64,000 nucleotides of DNA. It comes from Lewinella sp. 4G2 (GTDB taxonomy: Bacteria > Bacteroidota > Bacteroidia > Chitinophagales > Saprospiraceae). The stretch spans positions 744,001 to 808,000 of the forward strand of contig NZ_LVWJ02000014.1 in the NCBI RefSeq assembly GCF_001625015.1. Direction: 5' to 3'. The translations under genes and the position numbers were made by a program. Below the pieces are notes generated by a model that worked only from the letters and a program-made list of their open reading frames with translations, made no database searches and was not told where the DNA came from. Positions 8,847 through 17,679 of the stretch are shown piece after piece (the first letter of the stretch is position 1; each line of letters starts with the position of its first letter).

Positions 8847-11060
8847 TTAGAACCAGTACCCCAAATTAAAGTAGAACTCCCCGCCGACATTTCCGCGCGC
8901 GTACGTCACCTCGATCGGCCCCAGGGGGGAATCCAACCCGTAGGTGAGGCGTGCCGAAGCCAGCAACTCCCGATTAACGGAAGTAGGCAACCCTTCGCCC
9001 TGCCCCAGGCGTGCGACGTGACCAGCCAGCGTCAGGTAATGGGTGCTCAATTTGAGGCGCCCGTACGCTTGGCCCATTATCAGGCTATTCCCCGATGCCC
9101 GCCCAATCTCCAAGCCGGGGAAGGCTTTGAAGTTATTCATCAGGTTAAAATTATTACTTCCCAAGTAGTAACGGAAAGGCAAGCTGGATTTATCCAGGAA
9201 GAAACCCACGCTGGCGTCCAGGCCAAAACTGAAGTGGCGGCCGGCCGGGAAGAGAAACTTCGTATCCAGATCAATATTGGCGGACCATTCATTCAACTGG
9301 AAGTCCGGATTACTCAGGTTACGCGACGCCCGGGCTTCGGCGTCAATGCTGAAACCGCGCATGGGGTAATTCTTGGCGTCCAGCTTATCGTAGAGCAGGT
9401 AGAGGCGAGGCACGAAGTAGAAGTCCCGCATAAGCGGAAAGTCGCGAGATTCGCCCGTGGAAGCAACTTGGTCCGAAAGCGTTCCGTAATACTTGAATTC
9501 CGCCGCGATGCCCGTGAAGGAATTGGTCGTTTGCCGCACGTCCCAGTAAGCTTCGGCGGAGATGTCCGAGAATCGGAAGTCCAATTGGTCAAAGACGAGA
9601 CCCTGCATCGTCATGGGTTCGTCCAGGTCGAAGGCCACGTCCGCGTAACTGGCCCGGCTTCGCAAACCGAAGGCCATTCCGTTGATACGGTTCACCCGGT
9701 AATCCGCCCGGTAACGGAAGCGATTGCCCCCGATCAGGTCCACCGTCAGCATGGAGTTGTTGACGATCAAATCGGCGAAGGTGGCGCCAAACAATAAATT
9801 GGCTCGGTATACCTGGTCGTAGTGCAAACCCAGGCGCAACTGCTGGCCGAAATTGGGCGATTCTTCCAGATTGATGGCCAGCCGCACCTCATCCTCGGAC
9901 CCGGGGATCGGTTCAAAATCATAATCGATGTGGACGTACCGCCCCGTCGCGAAGAGGGCCACGACGTACTGGCGGAATTCATCCCACCGCAAGCGTCCGG
10001 GCAGTTTCCCGTCGAAGTAACTCAGTACCTGGCGGCGGCTCAAATCCGTATTACCCGCAATTTCCACGACGGGCGCATTCAGGAATTCCGGAACCGTCGC
10101 CGTACGGGTGGTCGGCTTTCCCCGTTGCCGCGCGGCCAAGGTCTTGAGGGTATCCAGTTGGGCGCGGGCGGCGACGCGGCCGGCTTCGATGAGCTCATCC
10201 ACCGCATCAAAACTGAGCTGGCTGAAGTCACCCAACTCCGGCTTGATGTCGATGTCGGTAATCTCGTATTGCTCGACGTTGCGCTTGTTGGCCTGGAAAA
10301 AGGCAATCTGTAATAGGAGCTTATCGAGTGAGTTGATATCCTCCGCCCGGTACGGGTCTTGCTCCACGGTGATGCCGATGACGAAGTCCATTCCCTTTTT
10401 CTTCACCTCTTCCGCGGGGTAATTGTTACTGACGCCACCGTCCGTCATCACGTGGCCGTTCATCCGGTGGGGACTCAGCACGCCGGGCAGGGCGGCGCTG
10501 GCGCGCATAGCGTTGGCGAGTAACCCGTCCTCCAGTACGATGGCCTCGCCGGATTCGATATCCGTCCCAATACACAGAAAAGGCGTGGGCAATTGGCTGA
10601 AATCACGAATGCCATGTACGCCGGCCGTCCAGTGGGTAAACAGATCCTTAATCCGCTGCCCGTCCGATAGCGCGGCGGGCAATTGCAGGGCGAAGTTCTT
10701 CAGGCTGAGGTTCAGCAGGTAGTGTTCGTTGTAGAGCTTTTCGTAGATCGTCCGGTTTTCCCGGGCGATGGCGTCCTGCAATTCCGCCATGATGTCGGTC
10801 TCCCGCAGCATTTGTTCCAGGGTATCCGCGCTGTAGCCGGCGGCGTAAAGTCCACCGACGATGGAGCCCATGCTCGTTCCCCCGATGTAATCTACCCGCA
10901 CCCCGGCCTCCTCCAGCACCTGGAGGGCACCGATGTGGGCGTAGCCACGGGCTCCGCCACCGGAGAGGACGAGGCCTACTTTCAAGTCCTCCTGCGCCTG
11001 CGTGAACGGCAAACAAACACCTAACAAAGTCACAATTAGCCCGTACAGTCTTAGCCTCAT
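8847..11060 (-). CDS. Patatin-like phospholipase fused to an outer-membrane beta-barrel
   Basis: A 737-residue protein. A signal peptide (1-22, ending TQAQ) is followed by a patatin domain (about 25-300) with the oxyanion motif GGGARGYAHIG, the nucleophile in GTSMG (Ser63) and the Asp-Gly-Gly motif at 207-209 (MTDGGVSNNY). A POTRA-like region (about 325-400) leads into a C-terminal BamA/Omp85-type barrel that ends in an aromatic residue. This plan matches PlpD-like (type Vd) proteins, where the barrel anchors or exports the lipase. The ATG overlaps the stop of the upstream rlmB gene as ATGA, so they are translationally coupled. Confidence 0.9.
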   Translation of the reverse strand: MRLRLYGLIVTLLGVCLPFTQAQEDLKVGLVLSGGGARGYAHIGALQVLEEAGVRVDYIGGTSMGSIVGGLYAAGYSADTLEQMLRETDIMAELQDAIARENRTIYEKLYNEHYLLNLSLKNFALQLPAALSDGQRIKDLFTHWTAGVHGIRDFSQLPTPFLCIGTDIESGEAIVLEDGLLANAMRASAALPGVLSPHRMNGHVMTDGGVSNNYPAEEVKKKGMDFVIGITVEQDPYRAEDINSLDKLLLQIAFFQANKRNVEQYEITDIDIKPELGDFSQLSFDAVDELIEAGRVAARAQLDTLKTLAARQRGKPTTRTATVPEFLNAPVVEIAGNTDLSRRQVLSYFDGKLPGRLRWDEFRQYVVALFATGRYVHIDYDFEPIPGSEDEVRLAINLEESPNFGQQLRLGLHYDQVYRANLLFGATFADLIVNNSMLTVDLIGGNRFRYRADYRVNRINGMAFGLRSRASYADVAFDLDEPMTMQGLVFDQLDFRFSDISAEAYWDVRQTTNSFTGIAAEFKYYGTLSDQVASTGESRDFPLMRDFYFVPRLYLLYDKLDAKNYPMRGFSIDAEARASRNLSNPDFQLNEWSANIDLDTKFLFPAGRHFSFGLDASVGFFLDKSSLPFRYYLGSNNFNLMNNFKAFPGLEIGRASGNSLIMGQAYGRLKLSTHYLTLAGHVARLGQGEGLPTSVNRELLASARLTYGLDSPLGPIEVTYARGNVGGEFYFNLGYWF

Positions 11061-11809
11061 ATTCCCATCCGTTTACGCATGGTTTCGTAGAGCAGGATAC
11101 CCGCCGCTACCCCGACGTTGAAACTGTTGAGTTGGCCGGCCTGGGGAATGCGGAAGCGGACGTCCGCCGCCCGGCCCACACCTTCGGAAATGCCTTCGCC
11201 TTCGGCACCCATCACAATGCAGAGGGGTTCGGTGAGCTGGAGTTCGTGGAGGTAGGCCTCCGCCTGGAGGTCCGACGCAACCACCTGGATGCCACTGTTT
11301 TTCAACAACGCGACGGTGTTGACGAGGCTTTTCTCCCGGCAGACGGGGATACGGAGCAAGGCGCCAGCGCTACTCTTCACGGCGTCCGCCGTCAGGCCCG
11401 CGCTGTTCTTTTGGGGGATGATGATCCCGTGGGCGCCACACACTTCCGCCGAGCGGGCAATGGCACCGAGGTTGCGGACGTCCGTTACGCCGTCCAGCAA
11501 CAGCAGGAGTGGCGTCTCTCCCTGTTCGTAGAGCATCGGGATGAGGTCCTCCGTCTTCTGGTAGGCCGCCGCGGCGAGTTGGGCAATGACGCCCTGGTGG
11601 TTGCCCCGCGTCATCCGGCCCAACTTCGCGCTGGGGATGACCGTGAAGGGTACCTCCATCATTTTACACAGCTTCCTTAGTTCCTTTTCGAACTCACCCC
11701 GCGTACCCTGCTGCAAGAACACCTTATCCACCGGGGCGCCCGAATTGAGGGCTTCCAGCACGGGGTGGCGGCCGTAAATGATGTCCTCTCTTTCCTTCTT
11801 CATTGCCAT
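11057..11809 (-). CDS. rlmB: 23S rRNA 2'-O-ribose methyltransferase RlmB-type (SpoU family)
   Basis: A SpoU/TrmH-family methyltransferase of about 250 residues. The N-terminal substrate-binding domain begins IIYGRHPVLEALNSG. The trefoil-knot SAM domain carries the three family motifs: LLLLDGVTDVRNLGAIARSAE, CIVMGAEGEGIS and IPQAGQLNSFNVGVAAGILLYE. The closest well-known member is RlmB (Gm2251 of 23S rRNA). I start it at the ATG at 11809; the frame is open up to 11878, but that would overlap the CotH-like gene and add a non-conserved leader. An ATG at 11803 is an equal alternative. Confidence 0.9.
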   Translation of the reverse strand: MAMKKEREDIIYGRHPVLEALNSGAPVDKVFLQQGTRGEFEKELRKLCKMMEVPFTVIPSAKLGRMTRGNHQGVIAQLAAAAYQKTEDLIPMLYEQGETPLLLLLDGVTDVRNLGAIARSAEVCGAHGIIIPQKNSAGLTADAVKSSAGALLRIPVCREKSLVNTVALLKNSGIQVVASDLQAEAYLHELQLTEPLCIVMGAEGEGISEGVGRAADVRFRIPQAGQLNSFNVGVAAGILLYETMRKRMGI

Positions 11810-11840
11810 GGCCGCTCGGTGCTTTAGCCCACGAAGGTAG

Positions 11841-13556
11841 CTACTCCGGCTTACGCGCGATGGATGCGTACAGGCCAATTAGCACAAACACAACGAGGGC
11901 CACGCTCAGCCGCAGCAGGGTTTGCTCCGTCGATACGCCAGCGCTTACGGGAGTGGACGTTTCGTCGGCTAAACCTTCCCCCGTCGGAGCGACGTAGCTG
12001 CCGGCGGATACGGGCGCTGCCGCAGGTGCAAAGCGAGGTTGCAAGCGAACGGGACCGGCACCATTCAAATCAACCGTTCGTTTACCCTCCGTAGCTCCAT
12101 CTTCCCAACGGACAAACCGAAAACCGGGATCGGCAATGGGTTCCACCGTAATGGGTATCCGCGAAAAATAGGATCCTACGTATGTTTCATCGGCCAGCGA
12201 AATATTTTCGTTGAGGACTACCGTCCCCCCTTCCCCAACCTTGATAGTTACTTCCCGGTCCGGGCCACCCCCGAATTTATTACGGAAGTGCTCCCGCACG
12301 AAGGCCGGTCGCTGCCGGGCAAATTCCCGCAAGCGCTCCACGTGGATGGGCCAGTACTTTTCGTCGATCCCCCACCGCTCGGATTGGCGGGCAATCTCCG
12401 GCCCTACGCCGGCCACGTGGCCATCGATGGCGGCCAGGACGGCGTCGGGGCGAAAGTCCGTCTGCAGGTAGTCCAACATTCGGTTGACGAAGGTGGCCCG
12501 GTACCCGTCGTTCTCCAGTAAGTTGCGTTGGAGGCGGGTTACCCAGGGCGGGTTGGGCCAGGCGGGGCCATCCGCCGCCGTGAGGAGGTCCAGGGTATTG
12601 CGGGTGTAAGCCGTCGGGTCGTGCAGGCCAAAACCCTGGTCGACGTCGTACAGGATCCAGCGGTAGCGAGAGTTGGGGTCGGTCCGGTCCCGCCAGTACC
12701 GCAGGTTGCCCCCCGCTTCCTGGTTATCGAAATAGATCTGGGCAATCTGCAAACGTTGGAAGTTATCCACGTCCATCCGCCGCCGGACGGCCTGAAAGGC
12801 GTTGGGATCGTTCAGGTTATTGCGCCGGACGAACTTCATCAGCTGGTCGTAATCCCGGCGGCCACCGTGCTTGACGCCGCTATTGCCCTCCAGCAGATCG
12901 ATATTGTTTTTGTCGGAGACCCCGAAGCGTTCGGCGAGCCAGTGGGGGTTGATCTTTTCTCGCAAGTGATACAGTCCCCAGTAACGGCCGTTCAGGTAAA
13001 CCCGGCAGGGGCGGCTGGCCTGGATGTCCAGTTCCCAACTCGGGTCCCGCAGCAGGCCGGTCAGTAGGACGTCCCGGAGGTAGGACCGCCCCCAGTCCGA
13101 CCCACCGTTGCGGACGACGAGGTACTTGAACTGATCCGGCGCACTCTCCCCGAATAGCGGGTAGTTCACGTATTCCTGGCCGTAGGCTTCCCGGCAGGAG
13201 AGCGAGAAGGACTTTTGGGGGTGAAGCCGGCTCATGCCTCCGAAGAGCCGAAAGTCCACCTTACCCGAGAAGATGGTGCGGCCGGTGGCCATAATCAGTT
13301 TTACGTCGGCGGGGTGACTGTCGTGCGTCCAGAAGTTGGCGCCTTCTTTTTTCCAGTCGGAAGCGTGCACACCTGGCCCCTCCACGAACCAGCCGGTCCG
13401 GGGGTTGAAGAGGCGGTCCTCGTCGATCGTCACCTCTAGCGTGATGAGTTCGGTACTTGTTGCTTGTCCTTGCACGACACCCGCGGCAGCGCCCCAGAAA
13501 AGGAGGAGCAGAAAACGTATAATTTGGGGTAAAATCGGATGGGTAAACGAAGGCAC
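11841..13556 (-). CDS. CotH kinase-like secreted protein with C-terminal membrane helix
   Basis: A 571-residue protein starting with GTG. It has a signal peptide (about 1-31, ending VVQGQ) and the CotH core: GMSRLHPQKSFSL, FKYLVVRNGGSDW, YLNGRYWGLYHLREKI and the metal-binding RYRWILYDVDQGFG. A repeat-type beta domain (about 445-510) is followed by one hydrophobic helix near the C-terminus (about 547-566) and a short basic tail. CotH of spore formers is a protein kinase; whether this homologue phosphorylates anything is unknown. Two copies of the dispersed 18-bp repeat lie in it, one in the signal peptide and one in the linker before the C-terminal helix. Confidence 0.85.
   Translation of the reverse strand: MPSFTHPILPQIIRFLLLLFWGAAAGVVQGQATSTELITLEVTIDEDRLFNPRTGWFVEGPGVHASDWKKEGANFWTHDSHPADVKLIMATGRTIFSGKVDFRLFGGMSRLHPQKSFSLSCREAYGQEYVNYPLFGESAPDQFKYLVVRNGGSDWGRSYLRDVLLTGLLRDPSWELDIQASRPCRVYLNGRYWGLYHLREKINPHWLAERFGVSDKNNIDLLEGNSGVKHGGRRDYDQLMKFVRRNNLNDPNAFQAVRRRMDVDNFQRLQIAQIYFDNQEAGGNLRYWRDRTDPNSRYRWILYDVDQGFGLHDPTAYTRNTLDLLTAADGPAWPNPPWVTRLQRNLLENDGYRATFVNRMLDYLQTDFRPDAVLAAIDGHVAGVGPEIARQSERWGIDEKYWPIHVERLREFARQRPAFVREHFRNKFGGGPDREVTIKVGEGGTVVLNENISLADETYVGSYFSRIPITVEPIADPGFRFVRWEDGATEGKRTVDLNGAGPVRLQPRFAPAAAPVSAGSYVAPTGEGLADETSTPVSAGVSTEQTLLRLSVALVVFVLIGLYASIARKPE
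12012..12029 (+). repeat. Dispersed repeat A, copy 3 (in CotH linker)
   Basis: Full match. It codes APAAAPV in the linker before the C-terminal helix. A degenerate GGGCAAGCA motif follows after 9 nt. Confidence 0.7.
13477..13494 (-). repeat. Dispersed repeat A, copy 4 (CotH signal peptide)
   Basis: 16 of 18 matches. It codes GAAAGV in the signal peptide. The companion motif appears as GGACAAGCA after 7 nt on the minus strand. Confidence 0.6.
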
Positions 13557-13625
13557 GAGCCAAAGTTAGGGTAGGCTGTTTACATTTACGCGAAACCTGC
13601 GTTACCACCAGCAAAACGACTATTT

Positions 13626-14516
13626 ATGCGCCACGCGCTCGAAAACCACCGGCTAAGTATTGCCATCGAAGAAACCGGCGCCGAGTTGGCCAGCATCGTC
13701 AATCTCGAAAATGGCCGCGAGTATATGTGGCAGGGCGACCCCGCGGCTTGGGGCAGCCAGGCCCCCGTACTCTTCCCCATTATCGGGGTGCTGAAAGATG
13801 GCGAAACGGAGATCGACGGGAAGATGTACCGCATCCCAAAACACGGAATGGTGCGCCATAACCAGGATCTTGAACTGTTCTACCACGGTGACGACCGTAT
13901 CACTTTCCGGATGTGCTGGAGCAAGGAAACGCTGAAAACTTACCCCTACGAATTTGATTTTCGCGTCACCTACCGGCTGCGCAACGAGCACGTGATCGTC
14001 TACCATGAAGTGATGAACGTAGGCGAAGCACCCATGCACTTTTGCCTCGGCGGCCACCCCGCTTTCAACGTTCCTGCCGTGAAGGGAGAACGCTACGAGG
14101 ACTACTTCCTCCGCTTCGAGCACGAGGAAACGAGCGATCGTTACGTCGTCACCAAAGAAGGGACAATTGGCGCGGAAACGGTACCCGTTCCCTGGCGCGC
14201 CGGTAACATCCTGCCGTTAAGCCACGACCTGTTCGCGAACGACGCCCTCGTCTTTAAGGATTTGAACAGCCACAGTGTCGTCCTAGAAAGCCTGCAGAGC
14301 GGCCCCATTCTGAAAGTGGATTACGCCGGCTGGACGCACCTCGGTATCTGGGCAAAACCCAATGGCAATTTCGTCTGCATCGAGCCGTGGATCGGCCTTT
14401 CGGACGCGCACGATTCCAACAAGCAATTCGTAGAAAAGGAAGGGATCGTAACGCTGGCTCCGGGGGAGACTTACGAGATGAGTTACGATATTAAGATTTT
14501 GGGGCAGGCGATTTAG
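13626..14516 (+). CDS. Aldose 1-epimerase family protein (LacX-like)
   Basis: A 296-residue cytosolic protein of the galactose mutarotase fold. It starts MRHALENHRLSIAIEETGAELASI and contains YMWQGDPAAWGSQAPVLFPIIG, KHGMVRH, FCLGGHPAFNVP and CIEPWIGLSD. This order matches the LacX/YeaD-like branch of aldose epimerases, with His residues in KHG and GGHPAF likely to be catalytic. The exact sugar cannot be read from sequence. It stands alone on the plus strand, convergent with pdhA, and a long hairpin separates the two. Confidence 0.88.
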   Translation: MRHALENHRLSIAIEETGAELASIVNLENGREYMWQGDPAAWGSQAPVLFPIIGVLKDGETEIDGKMYRIPKHGMVRHNQDLELFYHGDDRITFRMCWSKETLKTYPYEFDFRVTYRLRNEHVIVYHEVMNVGEAPMHFCLGGHPAFNVPAVKGERYEDYFLRFEHEETSDRYVVTKEGTIGAETVPVPWRAGNILPLSHDLFANDALVFKDLNSHSVVLESLQSGPILKVDYAGWTHLGIWAKPNGNFVCIEPWIGLSDAHDSNKQFVEKEGIVTLAPGETYEMSYDIKILGQAI

Positions 14517-14520
14517 GATT

Positions 14521-14581
14521 TAGTCTGTAGTCTATAGTCTGTAGTAAGGGTCCCCTACTACAGACTGTAGACTACAGACTA
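14521..14581. terminator. Long hairpin between convergent genes (repeat family B)
   Basis: An inverted repeat of 26 nt (14521-14546 with 14556-14581) with one mismatch and a 9-nt loop. It begins five bases after the stop codon of the epimerase gene and ends just before the stop codon of pdhA on the other strand, so it can serve as a shared bidirectional terminator. The arms consist of a low-complexity 'tagtctgtagtctatag' pattern, and 25 nt of one arm recur exactly at 17652-17676. Confidence 0.7.
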
Positions 14582-14593
14582 TAGACTACCATA

Positions 14594-15652
14594 CTACTTA
14601 ATGTATTCAATCGGCTCCGACAGGTAATTATCCGTGTACAGCTCCGAAGCGTCCGGGTAATCGCTATCCTCGGCGAACTGGGCGGCTTCGGCTACTTCCG
14701 TTTTCACGGCGTCCTTGATCTCTTTGATCTCCGCCTCGGTGGCGAGGCCGTTTTCGAGGAGGAGCTTCTCGGTTACTTTGATGGGGTCCTTCTCCTGGTA
14801 GGCGCGCAGTTCCGTCTTTTCGCGGTACTTGGCGGGATCGGATACGGAGTGGCCTTTGTAGCGGTAGGTCTCAATATTGAGGTAGTACGGGCCCTTACCG
14901 GAGCGGATGTGCTCGGCGGCGCGCTGGATGGCTTCGTGCACGGCGGCGGGGTCCATACCGTCCACGCTTTCGCTGGGCATGTCGAAGCTGGCGCCGAGTT
15001 TGGTCATGTCGGTCACATTGGAGGTCCGTTCTACGGAGGTGCCCATGGCGTAGCCGTTGTTCTCACAGATGTAGAGGGCGGGGAGCTTCCAGGTCATGGC
15101 CATATTCCAGCTTTCCCAGAGGGCACCCTGGCGGCTGGCACCGTCGCCAAACATAACGACGCAGAGGTTGTCCGTACCCTTGTACTGCTCGGCCATGGCG
15201 ATGCCCGTCCCGATGGGGATCTGGGCACCGACGATGCCGTTACCACCGTAGTAGTTATTCTCTTTGTAGAAGAAGTGCATGGAGCCACCCTTACCACCGA
15301 CGATGCCGGTTTCCTTACCGTAAAGCTCAGCCATGGCGGCTTTCATGCTTACGCCGCGGCCGATGGCGGTGCCGTGCTGGCGGTAGGCCGTCACGATTCC
15401 GTCACCTTTAATGAGGGCGGATTCCATTCCGGCCGCAACGGCTTCCTGGCCGATGTAAACGTGGCAGAAACCACGGATTTTTTGCTGGCCGTAGCTCATC
15501 AGGGCGCGCTCTTCAAAACGGCGGATGCGGAGCATGAGGGTGTACCATTCCAGGTACTGTTCCTTGCTGTATTTCAGGCCTTTAGCGGTGCCATTCTTCT
15601 TGGCGGCCGGCTTCTTCTTCGTGGCGGTGGGCTTCTTGGTAGCTGTTGACAT
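14594..15652 (-). CDS. pdhA: Pyruvate dehydrogenase E1 component, alpha subunit
   Basis: A 352-residue thiamine-diphosphate enzyme subunit. It carries LRIRRFEERALMSYGQQKIRGFCHVYIGQEAV, the TPP/Mg motif GDGASRQGALWESWNMA followed by ICENNGYAMG, and the region RYKGHSVSDPAKYR. It decarboxylates pyruvate and passes the acetyl group to E2. The first 25 residues are Lys/Ala/Thr-rich and look disordered, an extension not needed for the fold. No E1-beta or E2 gene is adjacent. Pyruvate is the most likely substrate; a branched 2-oxoacid is less likely. Confidence 0.9.
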   Translation of the reverse strand: MSTATKKPTATKKKPAAKKNGTAKGLKYSKEQYLEWYTLMLRIRRFEERALMSYGQQKIRGFCHVYIGQEAVAAGMESALIKGDGIVTAYRQHGTAIGRGVSMKAAMAELYGKETGIVGGKGGSMHFFYKENNYYGGNGIVGAQIPIGTGIAMAEQYKGTDNLCVVMFGDGASRQGALWESWNMAMTWKLPALYICENNGYAMGTSVERTSNVTDMTKLGASFDMPSESVDGMDPAAVHEAIQRAAEHIRSGKGPYYLNIETYRYKGHSVSDPAKYREKTELRAYQEKDPIKVTEKLLLENGLATEAEIKEIKDAVKTEVAEAAQFAEDSDYPDASELYTDNYLSEPIEYIK

Positions 15653-15780
15653 AATTATTGGTTAGCGAAATTTCGCTGCTTGGCTTAAGGATACGATACT
15701 AATATAAGATACACTTGGATAGTGCCCGGTGTTTAGTAACGGGCCCTCCATAACGTGTATTAGGTAACGCGGTATATGCT

Positions 15781-16653
15781 TTAGAATTGGTGAAAACCTT
15801 TCGTGATAAATTCGAGTACTTCCGGTAGGGATTCCCGCCAGTACGTCCAGTTGTGGGCGCCGTCGCGGACCCGGTATTCGTGCGGCACCCCGGCCTTGCG
15901 GAGCTCAATGTGTACCCGGCTATTTTCCGTGAACAGGAAGTCATCGTCTCCACAGTCTATGTACCAACGGACGCTGCTCATCTTTTCCTTATCGCCGTTT
16001 TTGACCATTTCCACGAAGTTATTCTCGTTATAGTGGCGCAGGATTTCTTCATCACTGTAGGTCTCCCCCTCGCGGGCGTAGCGGGCGGCTACTTCTTCAG
16101 TCGTCATACCACCAGCCCAGGCGCTGAGGGGGCAGGCGGAGCCGAAGAGTTCGGGGTGGCGGAGGGCGTAAGTGAAAGTACCACCGCCGCCCATACTGAG
16201 GCCGGCGATCGCGCGGAAGCGTTTATCCTTTTTAATGCGGTACTCTCCCTCCACGTGGGGCATCAGTTCCTGGAAGAAATGGTCTTCGTAATTCCAATCT
16301 CCGCCGGGGCGGTTGAAGTAGCCGATCTTTTCGGTATCGCCGTCGGGCATGATGATAATCATCGGCGTCGCCTTGCCGGAGGCGATGGCGGCATCAGCGA
16401 TGCGCTGCACTTCCCCAAATTGTACCCACCCGGTGTGGTTATCGCTGTAGCCGTGGAGGAGGTAGAGGACGGGATAATCCCGCTGGTCCGAGTCATATCC
16501 TGGCGGCAGGTAGACTGCGTAGCTACGGGTCATTCCCAAAATATCACTATTCATCGTTTCAGCGGTGCTAATCTGGCTTACGCGTTGGGCGCTGGCGCAG
16601 GTACACAGGAAAAGGGCAAGCAGGAACGTGGGTAACGAACGGTAAAAGGTCAT
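15781..16653 (-). CDS. Secreted esterase, esterase D/feruloyl esterase-like
   Basis: A 290-residue alpha/beta hydrolase with a signal peptide ending CTCASAQ (about residue 23). Features are YAVYLPPGYDSD, YPVLYLLHGYSDNHTGW, the nucleophile elbow GLSMGGGG, a likely acid in YIDCGDDDF and the catalytic His in RDGAHNWTYWRESL. The family hydrolyses esters of carbohydrates or acyl groups (acetyl-xylan, feruloyl or mycolyl-like); the substrate here is unknown. The signal peptide is built on a copy of the dispersed repeat. It is divergent from the small lipoprotein gene at 16707. Confidence 0.87.
   Translation of the reverse strand: MTFYRSLPTFLLALFLCTCASAQRVSQISTAETMNSDILGMTRSYAVYLPPGYDSDQRDYPVLYLLHGYSDNHTGWVQFGEVQRIADAAIASGKATPMIIIMPDGDTEKIGYFNRPGGDWNYEDHFFQELMPHVEGEYRIKKDKRFRAIAGLSMGGGGTFTYALRHPELFGSACPLSAWAGGMTTEEVAARYAREGETYSDEEILRHYNENNFVEMVKNGDKEKMSSVRWYIDCGDDDFLFTENSRVHIELRKAGVPHEYRVRDGAHNWTYWRESLPEVLEFITKGFHQF
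16587..16604 (+). repeat. Dispersed repeat A, copy 5 (esterase signal peptide)
   Basis: 17 of 18 matches. The coding strand reads CTCASAQ at the signal cleavage site. An exact GGGCAAGCA companion lies at 16614-16622, after a 9-nt gap. Confidence 0.75.
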
Positions 16654-16706
16654 ATCAGCAATGGTTAGTGGTCCGCCTAAAGTTATGGAGTTCTTACCTT
16701 CACCGT

Positions 16707-16796
16707 ATGAGAAAAACTGGCTACTTCCTGCTCATACTCGCTGCCCTCCTGTTGGAAGGTTGCCGGGCGACGGGGTGCGGCTGCCCGATGTACTGA
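16707..16796 (+). CDS. Very short putative lipoprotein (29 residues)
   Basis: This ORF encodes a basic start (MRK), a hydrophobic stretch (YFLLILAALLL), a lipobox-like EGC at residues 16-18 and a short Cys-rich end RATGCGCPMY. It lies between the divergent esterase gene and the RDD gene on the same strand, 54 bp before the latter. The arrangement is that of a minimal lipoprotein in which almost nothing remains after processing. Conservation in relatives would be needed to prove it is a gene; I infer it only from the signal architecture. Confidence 0.45.
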   Translation: MRKTGYFLLILAALLLEGCRATGCGCPMY

Positions 16797-16850
16797 TCCA
16801 ACTATACCTGAACCGGAGTGGTTTGGGTACAACGACACCTCCCCTACCCC

Positions 16851-17591
16851 GTGGCCCTCGACACCATCACCATTCAGACTACCCAGAACGTCAGTATCGA
16901 CTACGACCTGGCCAAAGTTGGCGCCCGCATCGGTGCTTTTCTGATCGATCTGGTGATCCTCATCATCCTTTTTTGGCTACTAATTCTCGCGCTGGATGGT
17001 CTGGACGTTGACTTCGAAGAGTCCTTTCTGTTCATGATTGGTCCGTTGACCTACATGATCTTTTACTTCTTCCTCTTCGAAACCTTTAACCGTGGCCAAA
17101 CGCCCGGCAAAAAGTTGATCGGCCTCAAAGTGATCCGCCGCGACGGGCGGGACCCCACCCCGGGCGACTTCCTGGCCCGCGCCATCTTTCTGCTGGTGGA
17201 CGTTGTTTTCACTTCCGGCATCGCGGCCATTTTGCTCATCGCTAGTGGTAAGAACAAGCAGCGCTTAGGGGATATGAGCGCCGGCACGGTTGTTATTCAA
17301 GCTAATACCAACTCTATCTTTTCGTTGGAGGAGATCATGAACATCAAGAACCGGAACGACTACGAACCGGTCTTCCCCGGCGTGCAACGCTTTACGGACG
17401 ACGACATGATGATCGTCAAACAATCCCTGAACCGGATGCGCAAGTACAATAACCCGGCCCACCGTCAGGCCGTTCGGACGCTCGCCCTCCACCTTGCGGG
17501 TTTGCTGGACCTCCCGGCCAACGAACTCAAGTATACCCCGGAAAAATTCCTGGAAACGATACTGCTGGACTACATCGTCATCACCAGGTAG
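16851..17591 (+). CDS. RDD family membrane protein
   Basis: About 246 residues. The RDD domain shows VGARIGAFLIDLVILIILFW, then a second helix (FMIGPLTYMIFYFFLFE), the conserved GQTPGKKLIGLKVI and RAIFLLVDVVF. After the third helix comes a soluble C-terminal part of about 100 residues with EPVFPGVQRFTDDDMMIVKQ. The role is unknown; some RDD proteins act in Na+/H+ exchange. I start it at the GTG at 16851 because relatives begin with a sequence like MDTIxIQT; an upstream GTG at 16818 is also in frame. It is followed by the TauE gene on the same strand. Confidence 0.85.
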   Translation: MALDTITIQTTQNVSIDYDLAKVGARIGAFLIDLVILIILFWLLILALDGLDVDFEESFLFMIGPLTYMIFYFFLFETFNRGQTPGKKLIGLKVIRRDGRDPTPGDFLARAIFLLVDVVFTSGIAAILLIASGKNKQRLGDMSAGTVVIQANTNSIFSLEEIMNIKNRNDYEPVFPGVQRFTDDDMMIVKQSLNRMRKYNNPAHRQAVRTLALHLAGLLDLPANELKYTPEKFLETILLDYIVITR

Positions 17592-17651
17592 TAGAAAGTG
17601 TCTTAGTTAGGTTGTCGTGTAGTGCGACGCACCCGGCCACGCACGCTACGG

Positions 17652-17676
17652 ACTACAGACTATAGACTACAGACTA
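17652..17676 (+). repeat. Repeat family B, single arm before the TauE gene
   Basis: These 25 nt are identical to the complement of the left arm of the hairpin at 14521-14546. Here there is only one arm, ending 3 bases before the ATG of the TauE gene, so it fills the place where a ribosome binding site would be expected. Confidence 0.75.
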
Positions 17677-17679
17677 ATA

